Below, in pieces: positions 52,236-63,690 of a stretch of 64,000 nucleotides of DNA. Position 1 is the stretch's first letter. Each line of letters starts with the position of its first letter. Source of the stretch: Azospirillum oryzae (GTDB lineage: Bacteria; Pseudomonadota; Alphaproteobacteria; Azospirillales; Azospirillaceae); NCBI RefSeq assembly GCF_008364795.1, contig NZ_VTTM01000002.1, positions 372,001-436,000 of the forward strand, in the 5' to 3' direction. The notes below the pieces were generated by a model that saw only the letters and a list, made by a program, of their open reading frames with translations, was not told the origin of the DNA and ran no database searches. The position numbers and the translations under genes were made by a program.

Positions 52236-52386
52236 CGGCCCCAGAAATAGAGGCCCCAGAAATCGAGATTGCGACGGAACCGCCCGATGCGACAACGCGC
52301 GTCGGGCGACTTTCCGTGTGCGGCTTGCCTGATTGCGTCCGTTGCGCGAATATCTCGACCGAATTTCGAATTGGTGGAGAGGGCGG

Positions 52387-52965
52387 ATGTATCACCCCGA
52401 AGCGCTGGAACCCATCGTCGCCTTCCTGCGCGGGATCGGCATGCAGGTGGAATATGGCGAGGGCGGGCGCGACGGCTTCCTGCCCGGCGTGAACATCCAT
52501 GCCGGCGCGCTCCATGTCGATCCGGAGACCCTGAAGGGACCGGGCGACCTGCTGCACGAGGCCGGCCACATCATGGTCATGCCGCGCCGGTACTGGCCGT
52601 TGCTGAACCGCGACGTGCAGACGGACATCGACGCCATCCTCGCCGACCAGACCGCGCGCGACGGCACCCCCGATCCGATCCTGACCCGTGCCGCCCGCCA
52701 GGGCGAGTTCATGTCGCAGGCCTGGTCCTATGCCGTGGTCCAGTATCTGGGCCTGCCGCAGGAATGCCTGTTTTTCCCCGGATCCTACCAATACCACGAC
52801 TATCAGGGCACCCACCCGATGCATGCTTGGATCGAGCAGGGGACCCATTTCGGCCTGATCAATCTGGCGCAGGCCGGCTTCACCGGCTATGCGGGAATGT
52901 TCGCCTGTATGGGCGACAACGGTCTGGCGCCGTTTCCGCAGATGGCAAAGTGGACGTTGGATTGA
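52387..52965 (+). CDS. Putative metallopeptidase-like protein with HEAGH motif, unknown function
   Basis: A 192-residue soluble protein. 'GDLLHEAGHIMVMP' carries an HExxH zinc motif at about residues 55-59. The surrounding 'NIHAGALHVDPETL' strand and helix resemble minigluzincin/ImmA-like folds, but I cannot assign a family. The C-terminal half is aromatic- and His-rich ('GSYQYHDYQGTHPMHAWIEQGTHFGLINLAQAGFTGY'). The ATG follows GAGAGGGCGG. It stands alone after the cell-wall cluster and is convergent with the HAD gene. Confidence 0.75.
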   Translation: MYHPEALEPIVAFLRGIGMQVEYGEGGRDGFLPGVNIHAGALHVDPETLKGPGDLLHEAGHIMVMPRRYWPLLNRDVQTDIDAILADQTARDGTPDPILTRAARQGEFMSQAWSYAVVQYLGLPQECLFFPGSYQYHDYQGTHPMHAWIEQGTHFGLINLAQAGFTGYAGMFACMGDNGLAPFPQMAKWTLD

Positions 52966-52987
52966 GGGGGAATCCGGCGAAAACCCC

Positions 52988-53637
52988 TCACCCGCAAAGC
53001 GCATCCCAATCCAGCGCCCCCGGATCCTCCACCAGATGGTCGACGGTGTCGAAGACCACGGCGGGGTGCTGGGGCCAGGCGATGGTCAGCATGCCGGCGG
53101 CCTTGGCGCTGCGGGCGCCGGTGGGGCTGTCCTCGATCACCGCGCAGGCTTCCGGGGGCAGGCCCAGCATCTTCGCGGCCAGCAGGTAGGGCTCCGGATG
53201 GGGCTTGCCGTTGGCGACGTCCTCGCGGGCGATGCTGAAGCGGAAATGCGGGATCGACATCGCGCGCATGTTGGCGTCGACGATCATGCGCCCGCCGTTC
53301 GACACGCAGGCCTGCGCCAGACCGCGGGCGGCAAAGGCCTCCACCAGGGCGAAAGCACCCTCGCGCGGGCGGACCTGATGGACGCTGGCGACATACTGCG
53401 CGTTGATCTCGTCGGCCCAGGCGTGCAGGTCGATGGGGAAGGGGCGGCGGGCGTGAAGTGCCGCATAGATCTCGCGGAACGCCACCCCATGCATCGACCG
53501 GCAATCCTCGTCGCTCAGCTCATGGCCATAGCCGCGGCAGACCTCGACGGTGATCTGCTGGTGCCAGGGTTCGCTGTCCATCAGCGTGCCGTCGATGTCC
53601 CACAGGACGGCACGGATCGGGGTGCGCGACATCACGG

Positions 53638-53641
<4 letters not shown>
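52988..53641 (-). CDS. HAD-superfamily hydrolase (beta-phosphoglucomutase-like)
   Basis: A 217-residue HAD-IA phosphatase. Motif I is 'LWDIDGTLMDSEP', motif II 'ACVSNGGRM', motif III lysine lies in 'GKPHPEPYLLA', and motif IV 'CAVIEDSPTGARSAKAAGM'. The DxDGT..DSE signature is of the YniC/Gph/beta-PGM kind; the substrate is unknown. The GTG at 53641 overlaps the proB stop (GTGA), although an ATG three codons later is also possible. Coupled to proB. Confidence 0.9.
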
Positions 53642-56200
<2,559 letters not shown>

Positions 56201-56207
56201 TTAGAGG

Positions 56208-56495
56208 TTACTCGGCAGCGACGGCCGGAACTTCCTGGTCGTTGGCCGGAACGACGTTCACGAAGGTACGGCCGTTCGAGCTGTGCTTGAAGTAAACCTG
56301 GCCATTGGCCATCGCGAACAGGGTATGGTCGCGGCCGATGCCGACGTTCTCGCCCGGGTGGAACTTCGTGCCACGCTGACGGACGATGATGTTGCCGGAG
56401 ACGACGTTCTCGCCACCGAAACGCTTCACGCCGAGACGGCGACCGGCGGAGTCACGGCCGTTGCGGGACGAGCCGCCTGCCTTTTTGTGTGCCAT
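56208..56495 (-). CDS. rpmA: 50S ribosomal protein L27
   Basis: A 95-residue protein. '[28 protein letters not shown]' and '[31 protein letters not shown]' are diagnostic. Its N-terminus reaches the peptidyl-transferase centre. It lies 55 nt after rplU. Confidence 0.98.
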   Translation of the reverse strand: MAHKKAGGSSRNGRDSAGRRLGVKRFGGENVVSGNIIVRQRGTKFHPGENVGIGRDHTLFAMANGQVYFKHSSNGRTFVNVVPANDQEVPAVAAE

Positions 56496-56550
56496 GGGGT
56501 GTTGCTCCTAAACTGAAGATGCGCCTGGAAGCCCGACCGGAGAACCCGGA

Positions 56551-56868
56551 TCAGGCCGCGCCGTTGATGCCGGTGATGCGCAGGACGGTCAGGTCCTGGC
56601 GGTGGCCGTTCTTGCGGCGGTAGTTCTGGCGGCGCTTCTTCTTGAAGACGATGATCTTCGGGCCGCGGTCCTGGGCGACGACCTCGGCGACGACCGAGGC
56701 GCCGGCCACGGTCGGGGTGCCGATGGTGGTGTTGCCTGCGTCGCCGACCATCAGCACGTCATCGAGCGTGATGGAGGCGCCAGCATCGGCCTCGAGCTTC
56801 TCAACACGGATCACGTCGCCATTGGCGACCTTGTACTGCTTGCCGCCGGTGCGGATCACTGCAAACAT
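56551..56868 (-). CDS. rplU: 50S ribosomal protein L21
   Basis: A 105-residue 23S rRNA-binding protein. '[25 protein letters not shown]' and '[29 protein letters not shown]' are canonical. The ATG at 56868 is the standard start; a GTG nine nt upstream is in frame. Operon with rpmA. Confidence 0.97.
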   Translation of the reverse strand: MFAVIRTGGKQYKVANGDVIRVEKLEADAGASITLDDVLMVGDAGNTTIGTPTVAGASVVAEVVAQDRGPKIIVFKKKRRQNYRRKNGHRQDLTVLRITGINGAA

Positions 56869-57021
56869 TGTCGTCACTGCCTATGTCAAAACAAACGGCG
56901 GGCTTCTCGCCCACCGTTCGATGCGCAAGCCCGTTCATGGGAGCGACGATCTATACTCAGGAGGGGCCGAGAGTCAACAGGGTTGCGGGCAAAGGCCTTC
57001 GCATTTTTCTGCAAAAAAGGC

Positions 57022-57050
57022 TTGCACGCCCGAAGGCGTTTATATAGGTT
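57022..57050 (+). promoter_or_regulatory. Promoter of tRNA-Ser
   Basis: TTGCAC (57022-57027), then an AT-rich TTTATATAGGTT stretch at 57039-57050 serving as -10 at 15-17 nt spacing, about 27 nt before the tRNA. It resembles other alphaproteobacterial tRNA promoters. Confidence 0.55.
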
Positions 57051-57076
57051 CCGCCCACCCCGCCAGACGGGGCAGC

Positions 57077-57166
57077 GGATGGGTGGCAGAGCGGTTGAAT
57101 GCACCGCACTCGAAATGCGGCATACCCTCACGGGTATCGGGAGTTCGAATCTCCCCCCATCCGCCA
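57077..57166 (+). tRNA. tRNA-Ser(CGA)
   Basis: A 90-nt class II tRNA. The acceptor stem GGATGGG pairs with CCCATCC, followed by discriminator G and an encoded CCA. The anticodon stem CCGCA/TGCGG holds loop CTCGAAA, anticodon CGA, reading UCG codons. The long variable arm (TACCCTCACGGGTA) is typical of serine. The T arm has GTTCGAATC. Confidence 0.95.
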
Positions 57167-57199
57167 TTCTCTCTCTTCTGAGAGAGAGAAGATAGCGGA

Positions 57200-57235
57200 A
57201 AGCGCCAGCCGGACCGGCTAGGCGCTTTTTTCATG
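57200..57235 (+). terminator. Intrinsic terminator of tRNA-Ser
   Basis: AGCGCCAGCCGG / CCGGCTaGGCGCT stem with one bulged base, followed by TTTTTT, about 35 nt after the tRNA. Confidence 0.85.
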
Positions 57236-57401
57236 GCCGGATGCCGCATCGGCCGGTCGGGTTTCCCCTTTTTCGCCGCGCCGTCGCGTTGGCCGTTCCC
57301 CCAGCTGGTTTGTTGGTCATGTCGACGCCAACGCCCAGATAACCAACGCTCAAGATCCCTTTGGTGCGATCCGCCAGGGGTGCGACCGGAGGGGTGCCGC
57401 C

Positions 57402-58064
57402 ATGAACACGCTCAGCCGCCGTGATGGATGCCTGCGATTCTCCTACGTCGTCGAGGGCGGCCTGCGCGTCGAAGGCACTCATGATCCGGCGGAGCAGGTG
57501 CTGATCCTGAAGGTGACGGCGCCGCGGGGGCGGGTGATCCATATGGATGCGATTCCCTGTGACGATCCCCGGGTCATCCTGGAGGCCTTGCGCGAGTGGG
57601 GCGAGCCGCCGGAGGAGGTGCGCGATGCGTTGCCGGCACTGGGCGGCAACGCGATCCTGCTGGAAACGCGGCTTGGCGACTCGGTGCGGGCCTCGGTCCG
57701 CCGTCATGGCATGAAGGTGGAGGTCGTCTTCATCGATGCCGACGGGCGGCGTTTGGCGGAGCTGCGTGCCGGCAGCCTCGAAGCGCTCGACGCCAAGGCC
57801 GGGGGGCTGCTGCGCCTGTCGCAACGGACCCGCGCGGTGCTCGGCGCCTGGCTGTCGGCCGAACCGCTGTGGCTGGCGGCATTTCTGCTTGGCGGACCAT
57901 TCCTGGGGGCTTTGCTGATCGGATTCGGGGCGCAGGTGTCGCCGGAGCAGGTGTTGGTCACCGCCTATGCCGGCGCGGCCGGGCTGGTCGCCGCCTACGA
58001 ACTGATGCGGGCCGGTTACGCGGAGTGGGTGCTGGCGCCCCCGGACAGTTTTCCGCGGCGGTGA
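57402..58064 (+). CDS. Membrane protein of unknown function
   Basis: A 220-residue protein. The N-terminal 140 residues are soluble and strand-rich ('LRFSYVVEGGLRVEGTHDP', 'VILEALREWGEPPEEV'). Two membrane helices follow (about 152-175 and 183-202), and a short tail ends 'PPDSFPRR'. No family was recognised. The ATG at 57402 is preceded by GGAGG. It stands alone between the tRNA and another unknown gene. Confidence 0.75.
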   Translation: MNTLSRRDGCLRFSYVVEGGLRVEGTHDPAEQVLILKVTAPRGRVIHMDAIPCDDPRVILEALREWGEPPEEVRDALPALGGNAILLETRLGDSVRASVRRHGMKVEVVFIDADGRRLAELRAGSLEALDAKAGGLLRLSQRTRAVLGAWLSAEPLWLAAFLLGGPFLGALLIGFGAQVSPEQVLVTAYAGAAGLVAAYELMRAGYAEWVLAPPDSFPRR

Positions 58065-58085
58065 TGCGGTTCCGTCCGGCCGGTC

Positions 58086-58131
58086 GATAAAAGGCATTTT
58101 ATCAGCATTACGGATCTTCCGTTTTGCGGAA
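58086..58131. promoter_or_regulatory. AT-rich double hairpin upstream of the periplasmic protein gene
   Basis: GATAAAA/TTTTATC (58086-58092, 58097-58103) with loop GGCA, then TTCCG/CGGAA (58117-58121, 58127-58131). It could end the preceding transcript or be operator DNA for the next gene. Confidence 0.35.
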
Positions 58132-58218
58132 AAACAAGAGCCGACGCTGTGGCGACGGCATCGCTGGTCCGACCATCGCCCCGCCCATCCATGGGCCAAA
58201 CGACTGGGAGGACACCAC

Positions 58219-58818
58219 ATGACGCAGGCTCGATTCTGGATTGCCGGCTGTGCGATTTCCCTGCTGTGCGCGGGCACGATTTCCATGGCGTCGGCCGCGG
58301 ACCCGGCATTGGAAGGGTCCGTGCGCAAGGCGGTCAGTCCTCAGGCCCAGACCTGGCTGACCGATCCGGCGGTGGTCGGGGCGGTGAAGTCGCAGAATGC
58401 CAAGCATGCCGGCATCGCCCAGTCCAAGATCGACGAGATGGACGACCAGTGGAAGGCGGCGGCGAAGGCCGGCGGCGCCAACCCGGCCTTCGATGCGGTC
58501 TCGTCGAATGCGGTGTCCAAACAGCTGAAGCAGGTCGTGGCGGGAAGCAACGGCCGGATCGTCGAAATCCTGCTGATGGACGACCACGGCCTGAATGTCG
58601 GCCAGACCGCCGGAACCTCCGACTTCTGGCAGGGCGACGAGCCCAAATGGCAGAAGGTCTTCACCGGCAACGCCGATCTCTACATGACCGATCCGGAGAA
58701 GGACGACAAAAGCGGCGCCATGCTGACCGAAGCCAGCGTTCCGCTGCTGGACCCGGCGGGACAGCAGAAGATCGGCGTGGCGATGATCGTGCTGGATACC
58801 GCGAAGCTGGGGCAATAG
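58219..58818 (+). CDS. Periplasmic PDC/Cache-like protein of unknown function
   Basis: A 199-residue exported protein with a signal peptide (1-27, ending 'SMASAAD'). The mature part has 'IDEMDDQWKAAAKAGG', 'IVEILLMDDHGLNVGQTAGTSDFWQGDEPKWQKVF', 'DLYMTDPEKDD' and 'ASVPLLDPAGQQKIGVAMIVLD', the pattern of an extracytoplasmic PDC (Cache) sensor domain without an attached output. It is preceded by GGGAGG at a 7-nt spacing. It may bind small molecules for a separate receptor (inference). Confidence 0.8.
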   Translation: MTQARFWIAGCAISLLCAGTISMASAADPALEGSVRKAVSPQAQTWLTDPAVVGAVKSQNAKHAGIAQSKIDEMDDQWKAAAKAGGANPAFDAVSSNAVSKQLKQVVAGSNGRIVEILLMDDHGLNVGQTAGTSDFWQGDEPKWQKVFTGNADLYMTDPEKDDKSGAMLTEASVPLLDPAGQQKIGVAMIVLDTAKLGQ

Positions 58819-58851
58819 ACGCCGCGAACATCGACTGATCGGCAAAGGAAA

Positions 58852-58882
58852 CGGCGCCCCGGATGGTCCGGGGCGCCGTTCT
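58852..58882 (+). terminator. Hairpin between convergent unknown gene and hsp20
   Basis: CGGCGCCCCGG / CCGGGGCGCCG, an 11-bp perfect stem with a 5-nt loop, followed by TTCTCAT. It probably stops transcription from both sides. Confidence 0.65.
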
Positions 58883-58921
58883 CATGTCCGCGTCATGCGC
58901 GGACGGATCGTGTCAGGCGTG

Positions 58922-59398
58922 TCAGGCCGCCTGCTGGGTCAGGGCGGGAGTCTCGACCTCCACCGCGCCGCTGCCGGTGGCGGTGACGATCGGAATGCTC
59001 CGCGGCTTCATCGCTTCGGGTACCTCGCGCGCCAGCTCGATGTGCAGAAGGCCATTCTGAAGAGACGCGCTGGTCACCTTGATGAAATCGGCCAGCTGAA
59101 AGCGGCGCTCGAACGCGCGCCCGGCGATACCCCGGTAGAGGAATTGGCCGGTCGGCTCGTCCTTCTTAGCTTTACCCGTGACGGTCAACGAGTTCTGGTG
59201 AGCGATGATGCTGAGGTCGTCGTTCCCAAAGCCGGCGACGGCCATGGTGATCCGATACGAATCCTCGCTCAGCTTTTCGATGTTGTAAGGCGGATAGGAT
59301 GCAGACTCGTCACCGGTGGTCGCGGTCTCCAGCAGACGCGACAGGCGGTCGAAACCGACGGTGGAACGGAACAGCGGCGAAAGGTCGTAGCTACGCAT
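58922..59398 (-). CDS. Small heat-shock protein, Hsp20/IbpA type (second copy)
   Basis: A 158-residue alpha-crystallin chaperone. 'SYPPYNIEKLSEDSYRITMAVAGFGNDDLSI' opens the domain, 'FLYRGIAGRAFERRFQLADFIKV' is the core, and 'NGLLHIELAREVPEAMKPRSIPI' carries the I-x-I tail. It is paralogous to the copy at 25481. The ATG at 59398 follows GGAGGATATGTC in a ROSE-like hairpin; the upstream open frame has no ribosome-binding site. Confidence 0.94.
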   Translation of the reverse strand: MRSYDLSPLFRSTVGFDRLSRLLETATTGDESASYPPYNIEKLSEDSYRITMAVAGFGNDDLSIIAHQNSLTVTGKAKKDEPTGQFLYRGIAGRAFERRFQLADFIKVTSASLQNGLLHIELAREVPEAMKPRSIPIVTATGSGAVEVETPALTQQAA

Positions 59399-59490
59399 GA
59401 CATATCCTCCGAAAGAGCGATACGGCCGTCGAGGACCACGGCATTGGTCGGTCCTCCGAGGGCTGGCCCAAGGGCCGGTTTGATGGCGGA
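59399..59490 (-). promoter_or_regulatory. ROSE-like RNA thermometer of the second hsp20
   Basis: In the leader, UCGCUCU (complement of 59414-59420) sits just before UUCGGAGGAUAUG, with GGAGGAU as the complement of 59404-59410. This matches the ROSE UYGCU/anti-Shine-Dalgarno hairpin closely. Further GC-rich inverted segments upstream fit the additional ROSE stems. Confidence 0.7.
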
Positions 59491-59676
59491 CCCCGTATGG
59501 GCATCCGCCGGACGAGCGAGAGATAATCGACGCTTTTGCCTGTTCAAGAGGGCGGATCCACAATGACCGGTCAATCCCCGCCTGGGGTTGCCGGGTGCCG
59601 CCCGGTCACCAATTGTTAATCAGTTGCGGCAAGGCTCACGCTAGGGCCGTAAGTCCGCAGGAGGGGGCCGACGACC

Positions 59677-60102
59677 ATGACTTCGCACACCTTCTTCTTC
59701 AACGGTCCCTATGACGAGACGATGGCCCTCTTGATCGAGGCGCGGAATTACATCGCCTATCATGATGCGGCCGAACACCGGAAGCTGCCGCCGCAGGTGC
59801 GTCTTCAGATCTCGTACGAATCCATGCGGGTGACCAGCCGCCTGACCCAGGTGATGGCCTGGCTTCTGGCGCAGAAGGCCGTGCATGCCGGCGAGATGTC
59901 GAAGGAGCAGGCGGCGAGCGAGGATTTCGCGCTGTCCGGCGGCGAGATCTGTTCCGATCCCAGCGGCCCCGACAACGAGGAACTGCCGTCCGGCCTGCGC
60001 AGCCTGCTGGAGCGCAGCCACAGCCTGTATATGCGCGTCCACCGGCTCGACGCCATGGTCCGCGCCGATGTGGAGCGCGAGGCCGCGGCGGCGGTGGGGT
60101 AG
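59677..60102 (+). CDS. DUF1465 protein, RcdA-like
   Basis: A 141-residue helical cytoplasmic protein. 'FFFNGPYDETMALLIEARNYIAYHD', 'SYESMRVTSRLTQVMAWLLAQKAVHAGEMS' and 'LLERSHSLYMRVHRLDAMVR' fit DUF1465 (PF07323). The Caulobacter member RcdA is an adaptor for ClpXP-dependent CtrA degradation; a CtrA-related role here is inferred only from the family. Two oppositely oriented heat-shock and ribosomal genes flank it. Confidence 0.85.
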   Translation: MTSHTFFFNGPYDETMALLIEARNYIAYHDAAEHRKLPPQVRLQISYESMRVTSRLTQVMAWLLAQKAVHAGEMSKEQAASEDFALSGGEICSDPSGPDNEELPSGLRSLLERSHSLYMRVHRLDAMVRADVEREAAAAVG

Positions 60103-60129
60103 CGGTTTCCTGCGGATCATGCGCAAACG

Positions 60130-60163
60130 AAAAGGGCGTCCGAACCGGTCGGACGCCCTTTTC
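60130..60163 (+). terminator. Bidirectional terminator between the RcdA-like gene and rpmE
   Basis: AAAAGGGCGTCCGA / TCGGACGCCCTTTT with loop ACCGG, in the gap between convergent genes. Confidence 0.9.
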
Positions 60164-60192
60164 GCATCGGCAGGATAGAAGTGCGGTAACGC

Positions 60193-60417
60193 TTACTTCT
60201 TGAGGCCGAAGTTCGCGAAGCGCTTGTTGAACTTGGCGATCTGCCCGCCGGTGTCCAGCAGCTTCTGCACACCGGTCCAGGCCGGGTGCGACTTCGGGTC
60301 GATGTCGAGGCGCAGCGTGTCGCCCGGCTTGCCCATGGTGGAGCGGGTCGTGAACGAGCTGCCGTCGGTCATGACCACGGTGATCTCGTGATAGTCGGGA
60401 TGGATGTCAGTCTTCAT
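60193..60417 (-). CDS. rpmE: 50S ribosomal protein L31
   Basis: A 74-residue protein. '[29 protein letters not shown]' and '[30 protein letters not shown]' are canonical. The cysteines of the zinc-binding form are absent, so it is the zinc-free (C-minus) type. The ATG at 60417 is the standard start. Confidence 0.97.
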   Translation of the reverse strand: MKTDIHPDYHEITVVMTDGSSFTTRSTMGKPGDTLRLDIDPKSHPAWTGVQKLLDTGGQIAKFNKRFANFGLKK

Positions 60418-60626
60418 GGCCGGGGTTCCTGCAAAGCGAGCGGCGTCTATACCAAAACCCCCTCCCCGGCGCAACCCCGGAATCTCGCCTCATTCGGGAT
60501 GGTCGCGACGCGCTCCACGGCTCTTTTCCGGGCGGTTTCGCCTGTCCGTCGCCTTGTTGGCGTCCCTTTACCGCGCTATATGCCAGCGATCCGCATCAAT
60601 AACCCCAACAGACAAGCGGGAACCGC

Positions 60627-62444
60627 GTGGCTCGCCAACCCTCCCCCGACATGATCGCCGCCTCCGCCCGTGGCGAGGCGGATACCCGCCGCCGCGACCT
60701 TGGACCGCTACGCCGTCTGGTGCCGTTCCTGCTTCCTTACAAATGGCGGATCCTGGGCGCCATGATGGCGCTGACCGTGGCCGCCGGCACCGTGCTGGGG
60801 CTGGGGCAGGGGATGCGGGTGCTGATCGACCAGGGCTTCGCCGGCGGCGACACCTCGCTGCTCGACCGGGCGCTGCTGGTGCTGCTGGGGGTGATCGCGC
60901 TGATGGCGGCCTCCACCTATGGCCGCTTCTATCTGGTCAGCTGGATCGGCGAGCGGGTGGTCGCCGACATCCGGCGCGCCGTCTACGACCATGTGCTGAC
61001 CCTGTCGCCGGGATTCTTCGAGACGACCAAGACCGGCGAGATCCTGTCGCGCCTGACCACCGACACCACGCTGTTGCAGGTGGTGGTCGGCTCGTCGGCT
61101 TCCATCGCGCTGCGCAACACGCTGCTGTTCCTGGGCGGCACCGGCATGCTGCTGATCACCTCGCCGAAGCTGACCGGGCTGGTGGCGCTGGTGGTTCCGC
61201 TGGTGGTGGCGCCGATCATCTTCTTCGGCCGGCGGGTGCGCAAGCTGTCGCGCGACAGCCAGGACCGCATCGCCGACATCGGATCCTTCGTGGAGGAGAC
61301 GCTCGCCGCCATCCGCACGGTCCAGGCCTTCACCCACGAGGCCATCGACCGCACCCTGTTCGGCAAGCGGGTGGAGGAGGCATTCGACGTCGCCATCCGC
61401 CGCGTGCGGGTGCGGGCGGTGATGACGGTGATCGTCATCGTGCTGGTGTTCGGCGCCGTCGGCATCATTCTGTGGATCGGCGGCCATGACGTGGTGGCCG
61501 GGCGGATCACGCCGGGCGAATTGTCGGCCTTCGTCATCTATTCCGTGGTGGTCGCCGGATCGGTCGGCGCCATCAGCGAGGTGATCGGCGACCTGCAGCG
61601 CGCCGCCGGCGCGACCGAGCGGCTGTTCAGCCTGCTGTCCGTCGAGTCGGAAATCCGCGCCCCCGCCGTGCCGAAGCCGCTGCCGATTCCGGCGGCGGGT
61701 GCGCTGACCTTCGATGCCGTCCGCTTCCATTACCCCTCGCGGCCCGATTGGGCGGCGCTGGAGGGCTTCTCGCTGGCCGTGAAGCCGGGCGAGCGGGTGG
61801 CGCTGGTCGGCCCGTCGGGCGCCGGCAAGTCGACGGTGTTCCAGCTTCTGCTGCGCTATTACGACCCGCAGGCCGGTTCGGTGCGGCTCGATGGGGTCGA
61901 ACTGCGCGATGCCGATCCGGTGGAGGTGCGCCGCCGTCTGGGACTGGTGGCGCAGGACCCGGTGGTCTTCTCGGCCAACGCCTGGGAGAACATCCGCTAC
62001 GGCCGGCCCGACGCATCGGATACCGAGGTGCGCGCAGCCGCCGAGGCCGCCCACGCCCTGGACTTCCTCGATGCGCTGCCGGAGGGGTTCGACACCTTCC
62101 TGGGTGAGAAGGGCGTGCGGCTGTCGGGCGGCCAGCGTCAGCGCCTCGCCATCGCCCGCGCCATCCTGCGCGACCCGCCGGTGCTGCTGCTGGACGAGGC
62201 GACCAGCGCGCTCGACGCCGAGAGCGAGCGGATGGTTCAGGACGCGCTCGACCGGCTGATGCATGGCCGCACGACGCTGATCGTCGCCCACCGGCTGGCG
62301 ACGGTGCTGAACGCCGACCGCATCGTGGTGATGGACCAGGGCCGCGTGGTGGAGACCGGCACCCATGGCGAACTGGTGGCGCAGGGCGGCCTCTATGCGA
62401 GGCTGGCGGCGCTGCAGTTCGACCGCGCGGACGGGGTGGCCTAG
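60627..62444 (+). CDS. ABC exporter, fused permease and ATPase (MsbA-like)
   Basis: A 605-residue half-transporter. Six membrane helices lie within about 30-320, with 'LSPGFFETTKTGEILSRLTTDTTLLQ' as the type-IV exporter coupling region. The ATPase has Walker A 'VGPSGAGKST', signature 'VRLSGGQRQRLAIARA', Walker B 'VLLLDEATSALD' and switch 'IVAHRL'. It is close to lipid- and drug-exporting MsbA/BmrA types. The start is GTG at 60627, with an ATG eight codons later as the alternative. Confidence 0.93.
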   Translation: MARQPSPDMIAASARGEADTRRRDLGPLRRLVPFLLPYKWRILGAMMALTVAAGTVLGLGQGMRVLIDQGFAGGDTSLLDRALLVLLGVIALMAASTYGRFYLVSWIGERVVADIRRAVYDHVLTLSPGFFETTKTGEILSRLTTDTTLLQVVVGSSASIALRNTLLFLGGTGMLLITSPKLTGLVALVVPLVVAPIIFFGRRVRKLSRDSQDRIADIGSFVEETLAAIRTVQAFTHEAIDRTLFGKRVEEAFDVAIRRVRVRAVMTVIVIVLVFGAVGIILWIGGHDVVAGRITPGELSAFVIYSVVVAGSVGAISEVIGDLQRAAGATERLFSLLSVESEIRAPAVPKPLPIPAAGALTFDAVRFHYPSRPDWAALEGFSLAVKPGERVALVGPSGAGKSTVFQLLLRYYDPQAGSVRLDGVELRDADPVEVRRRLGLVAQDPVVFSANAWENIRYGRPDASDTEVRAAAEAAHALDFLDALPEGFDTFLGEKGVRLSGGQRQRLAIARAILRDPPVLLLDEATSALDAESERMVQDALDRLMHGRTTLIVAHRLATVLNADRIVVMDQGRVVETGTHGELVAQGGLYARLAALQFDRADGVA

Positions 62445-62523
62445 GGGAAACACTAGGGGGCGTCGACGCTTCCATCGATCCGCGCTACCCTTCTCCCCAT
62501 CCCCAGCCCTGTGAGGCAGTGCG

Positions 62524-63657
62524 ATGGCGCGGATATCGGCGGGCCGCCTGATGGCGGTGATGGTGAAGGAATTCATCCAGATGCGGCGCGACCGGCTGAC
62601 CTTCGCCATGATGGTGGGGGTGCCGATCCTGCAGCTGATCCTGTTCGGCTTCGCCATCAACTCCGACCCCAAGGCCCTGCCGACCGCGTTGCTGGTCGCC
62701 GATTCCAGCCCCTTCGCCCGCACGCTGGTCGCGGCGATGGAGAATTCCCGTTACTTCGCCATCACCCGAACCGCGGGGTCCGAGGCCGAGATCGACCGGC
62801 TGCTGGCGGAGGGGGAGGTGCAGTTCGCCGTCACCATCCCCACCGGCTTCGCCCGCGATCTCCAGCGCGGCGCCCGCCCGGTCCTGCTGGTGGAGGCCGA
62901 CGCAACCGACCCGGCGGCTACCAGCAACGCCCTGTCGGCGCTGTCCACCATCGCCCGGCAGGCGCTGAACCCCGACCTGACCGGGCCGCTGGCGGGCCTG
63001 CGTGCCGGGCCGGACCCGGTGGAACTGCGCGTTCACCGCCGCTACAACCCGGAGGGCATCACCCAATACAATGTCGTGCCGGGGCTGATGGGCGTGGTGC
63101 TGACCATGACCATGGTGATGATGACGGCGCTGGCCGTCACCCGCGAGCGAGAGCGCGGGACCATGGAGAACCTGCTGGCCATGCCGGTGCGGCCGTTCGA
63201 GGTGATGCTGGGCAAGATCGTGCCCTTCGTCGTCGTCGGCTATGTCCAGGTGCTGCTGATCGTGGTGGCGGCGCGGCTGCTGTTCGACGTGCCGATCGTC
63301 GGCAGCCTGGGACTGCTGTCCGCCGTGCTGATCCTGTTCATCGCCGCCAATCTGGCCGTCGGCTTCACTTTTTCGACGCTGGCGCGCAACCAGCTGCAGG
63401 CGATGCAGATGTCCTTCTTCTTCTTCCTGCCGTCGATGCTGCTGTCGGGATTCATGTTTCCCTTCCGCGGCATGCCGGGCTGGGCGCAGGCGGTGGGCGA
63501 GATACTGCCGCTGACCCACTTTCTGCGCATCGTCCGCGGCATCCTGCTGAAAGGAAACGGGTTCGCCGAGATCGCGGCGGAGGTGCTGGCGCTGGCGCTG
63601 TTCCTGACGGTGGTCACGGTGGTGGCGTTGAAGCGCTACCGCCAGACGCTTGACTGA
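62524..63657 (+). CDS. ABC-2 type transporter permease (YhhJ/YbhR-like)
   Basis: A 377-residue membrane protein. 'MAVMVKEFIQMRRDRLTFAMMVGVPILQLILFGFAI' opens it with TM1. An extracytoplasmic domain of about 140 residues follows ('FAVTIPTGFARDLQRG'). Five further helices include 'RERERGTMENLLAMPVRPFEVMLGKIVPF' and 'SFFFFLPSMLLSGFMFPF'. It matches YhhJ/YbhS-type drug or chloride exporters that need a separate ATP-binding protein and usually an HlyD partner. Neither is visible in the window. Confidence 0.92.
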   Translation: MARISAGRLMAVMVKEFIQMRRDRLTFAMMVGVPILQLILFGFAINSDPKALPTALLVADSSPFARTLVAAMENSRYFAITRTAGSEAEIDRLLAEGEVQFAVTIPTGFARDLQRGARPVLLVEADATDPAATSNALSALSTIARQALNPDLTGPLAGLRAGPDPVELRVHRRYNPEGITQYNVVPGLMGVVLTMTMVMMTALAVTRERERGTMENLLAMPVRPFEVMLGKIVPFVVVGYVQVLLIVVAARLLFDVPIVGSLGLLSAVLILFIAANLAVGFTFSTLARNQLQAMQMSFFFFLPSMLLSGFMFPFRGMPGWAQAVGEILPLTHFLRIVRGILLKGNGFAEIAAEVLALALFLTVVTVVALKRYRQTLD

Positions 63658-63690
63658 CAGCCGGGGACTGCCCCCGTGCACCGATGGCCC

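Noticed and set aside
57040-57249. Small minus-strand frames containing 'GEIRTPDTREG' around 57040-57249
   Set aside because: These are translations across tRNA-Ser, a common false gene call.
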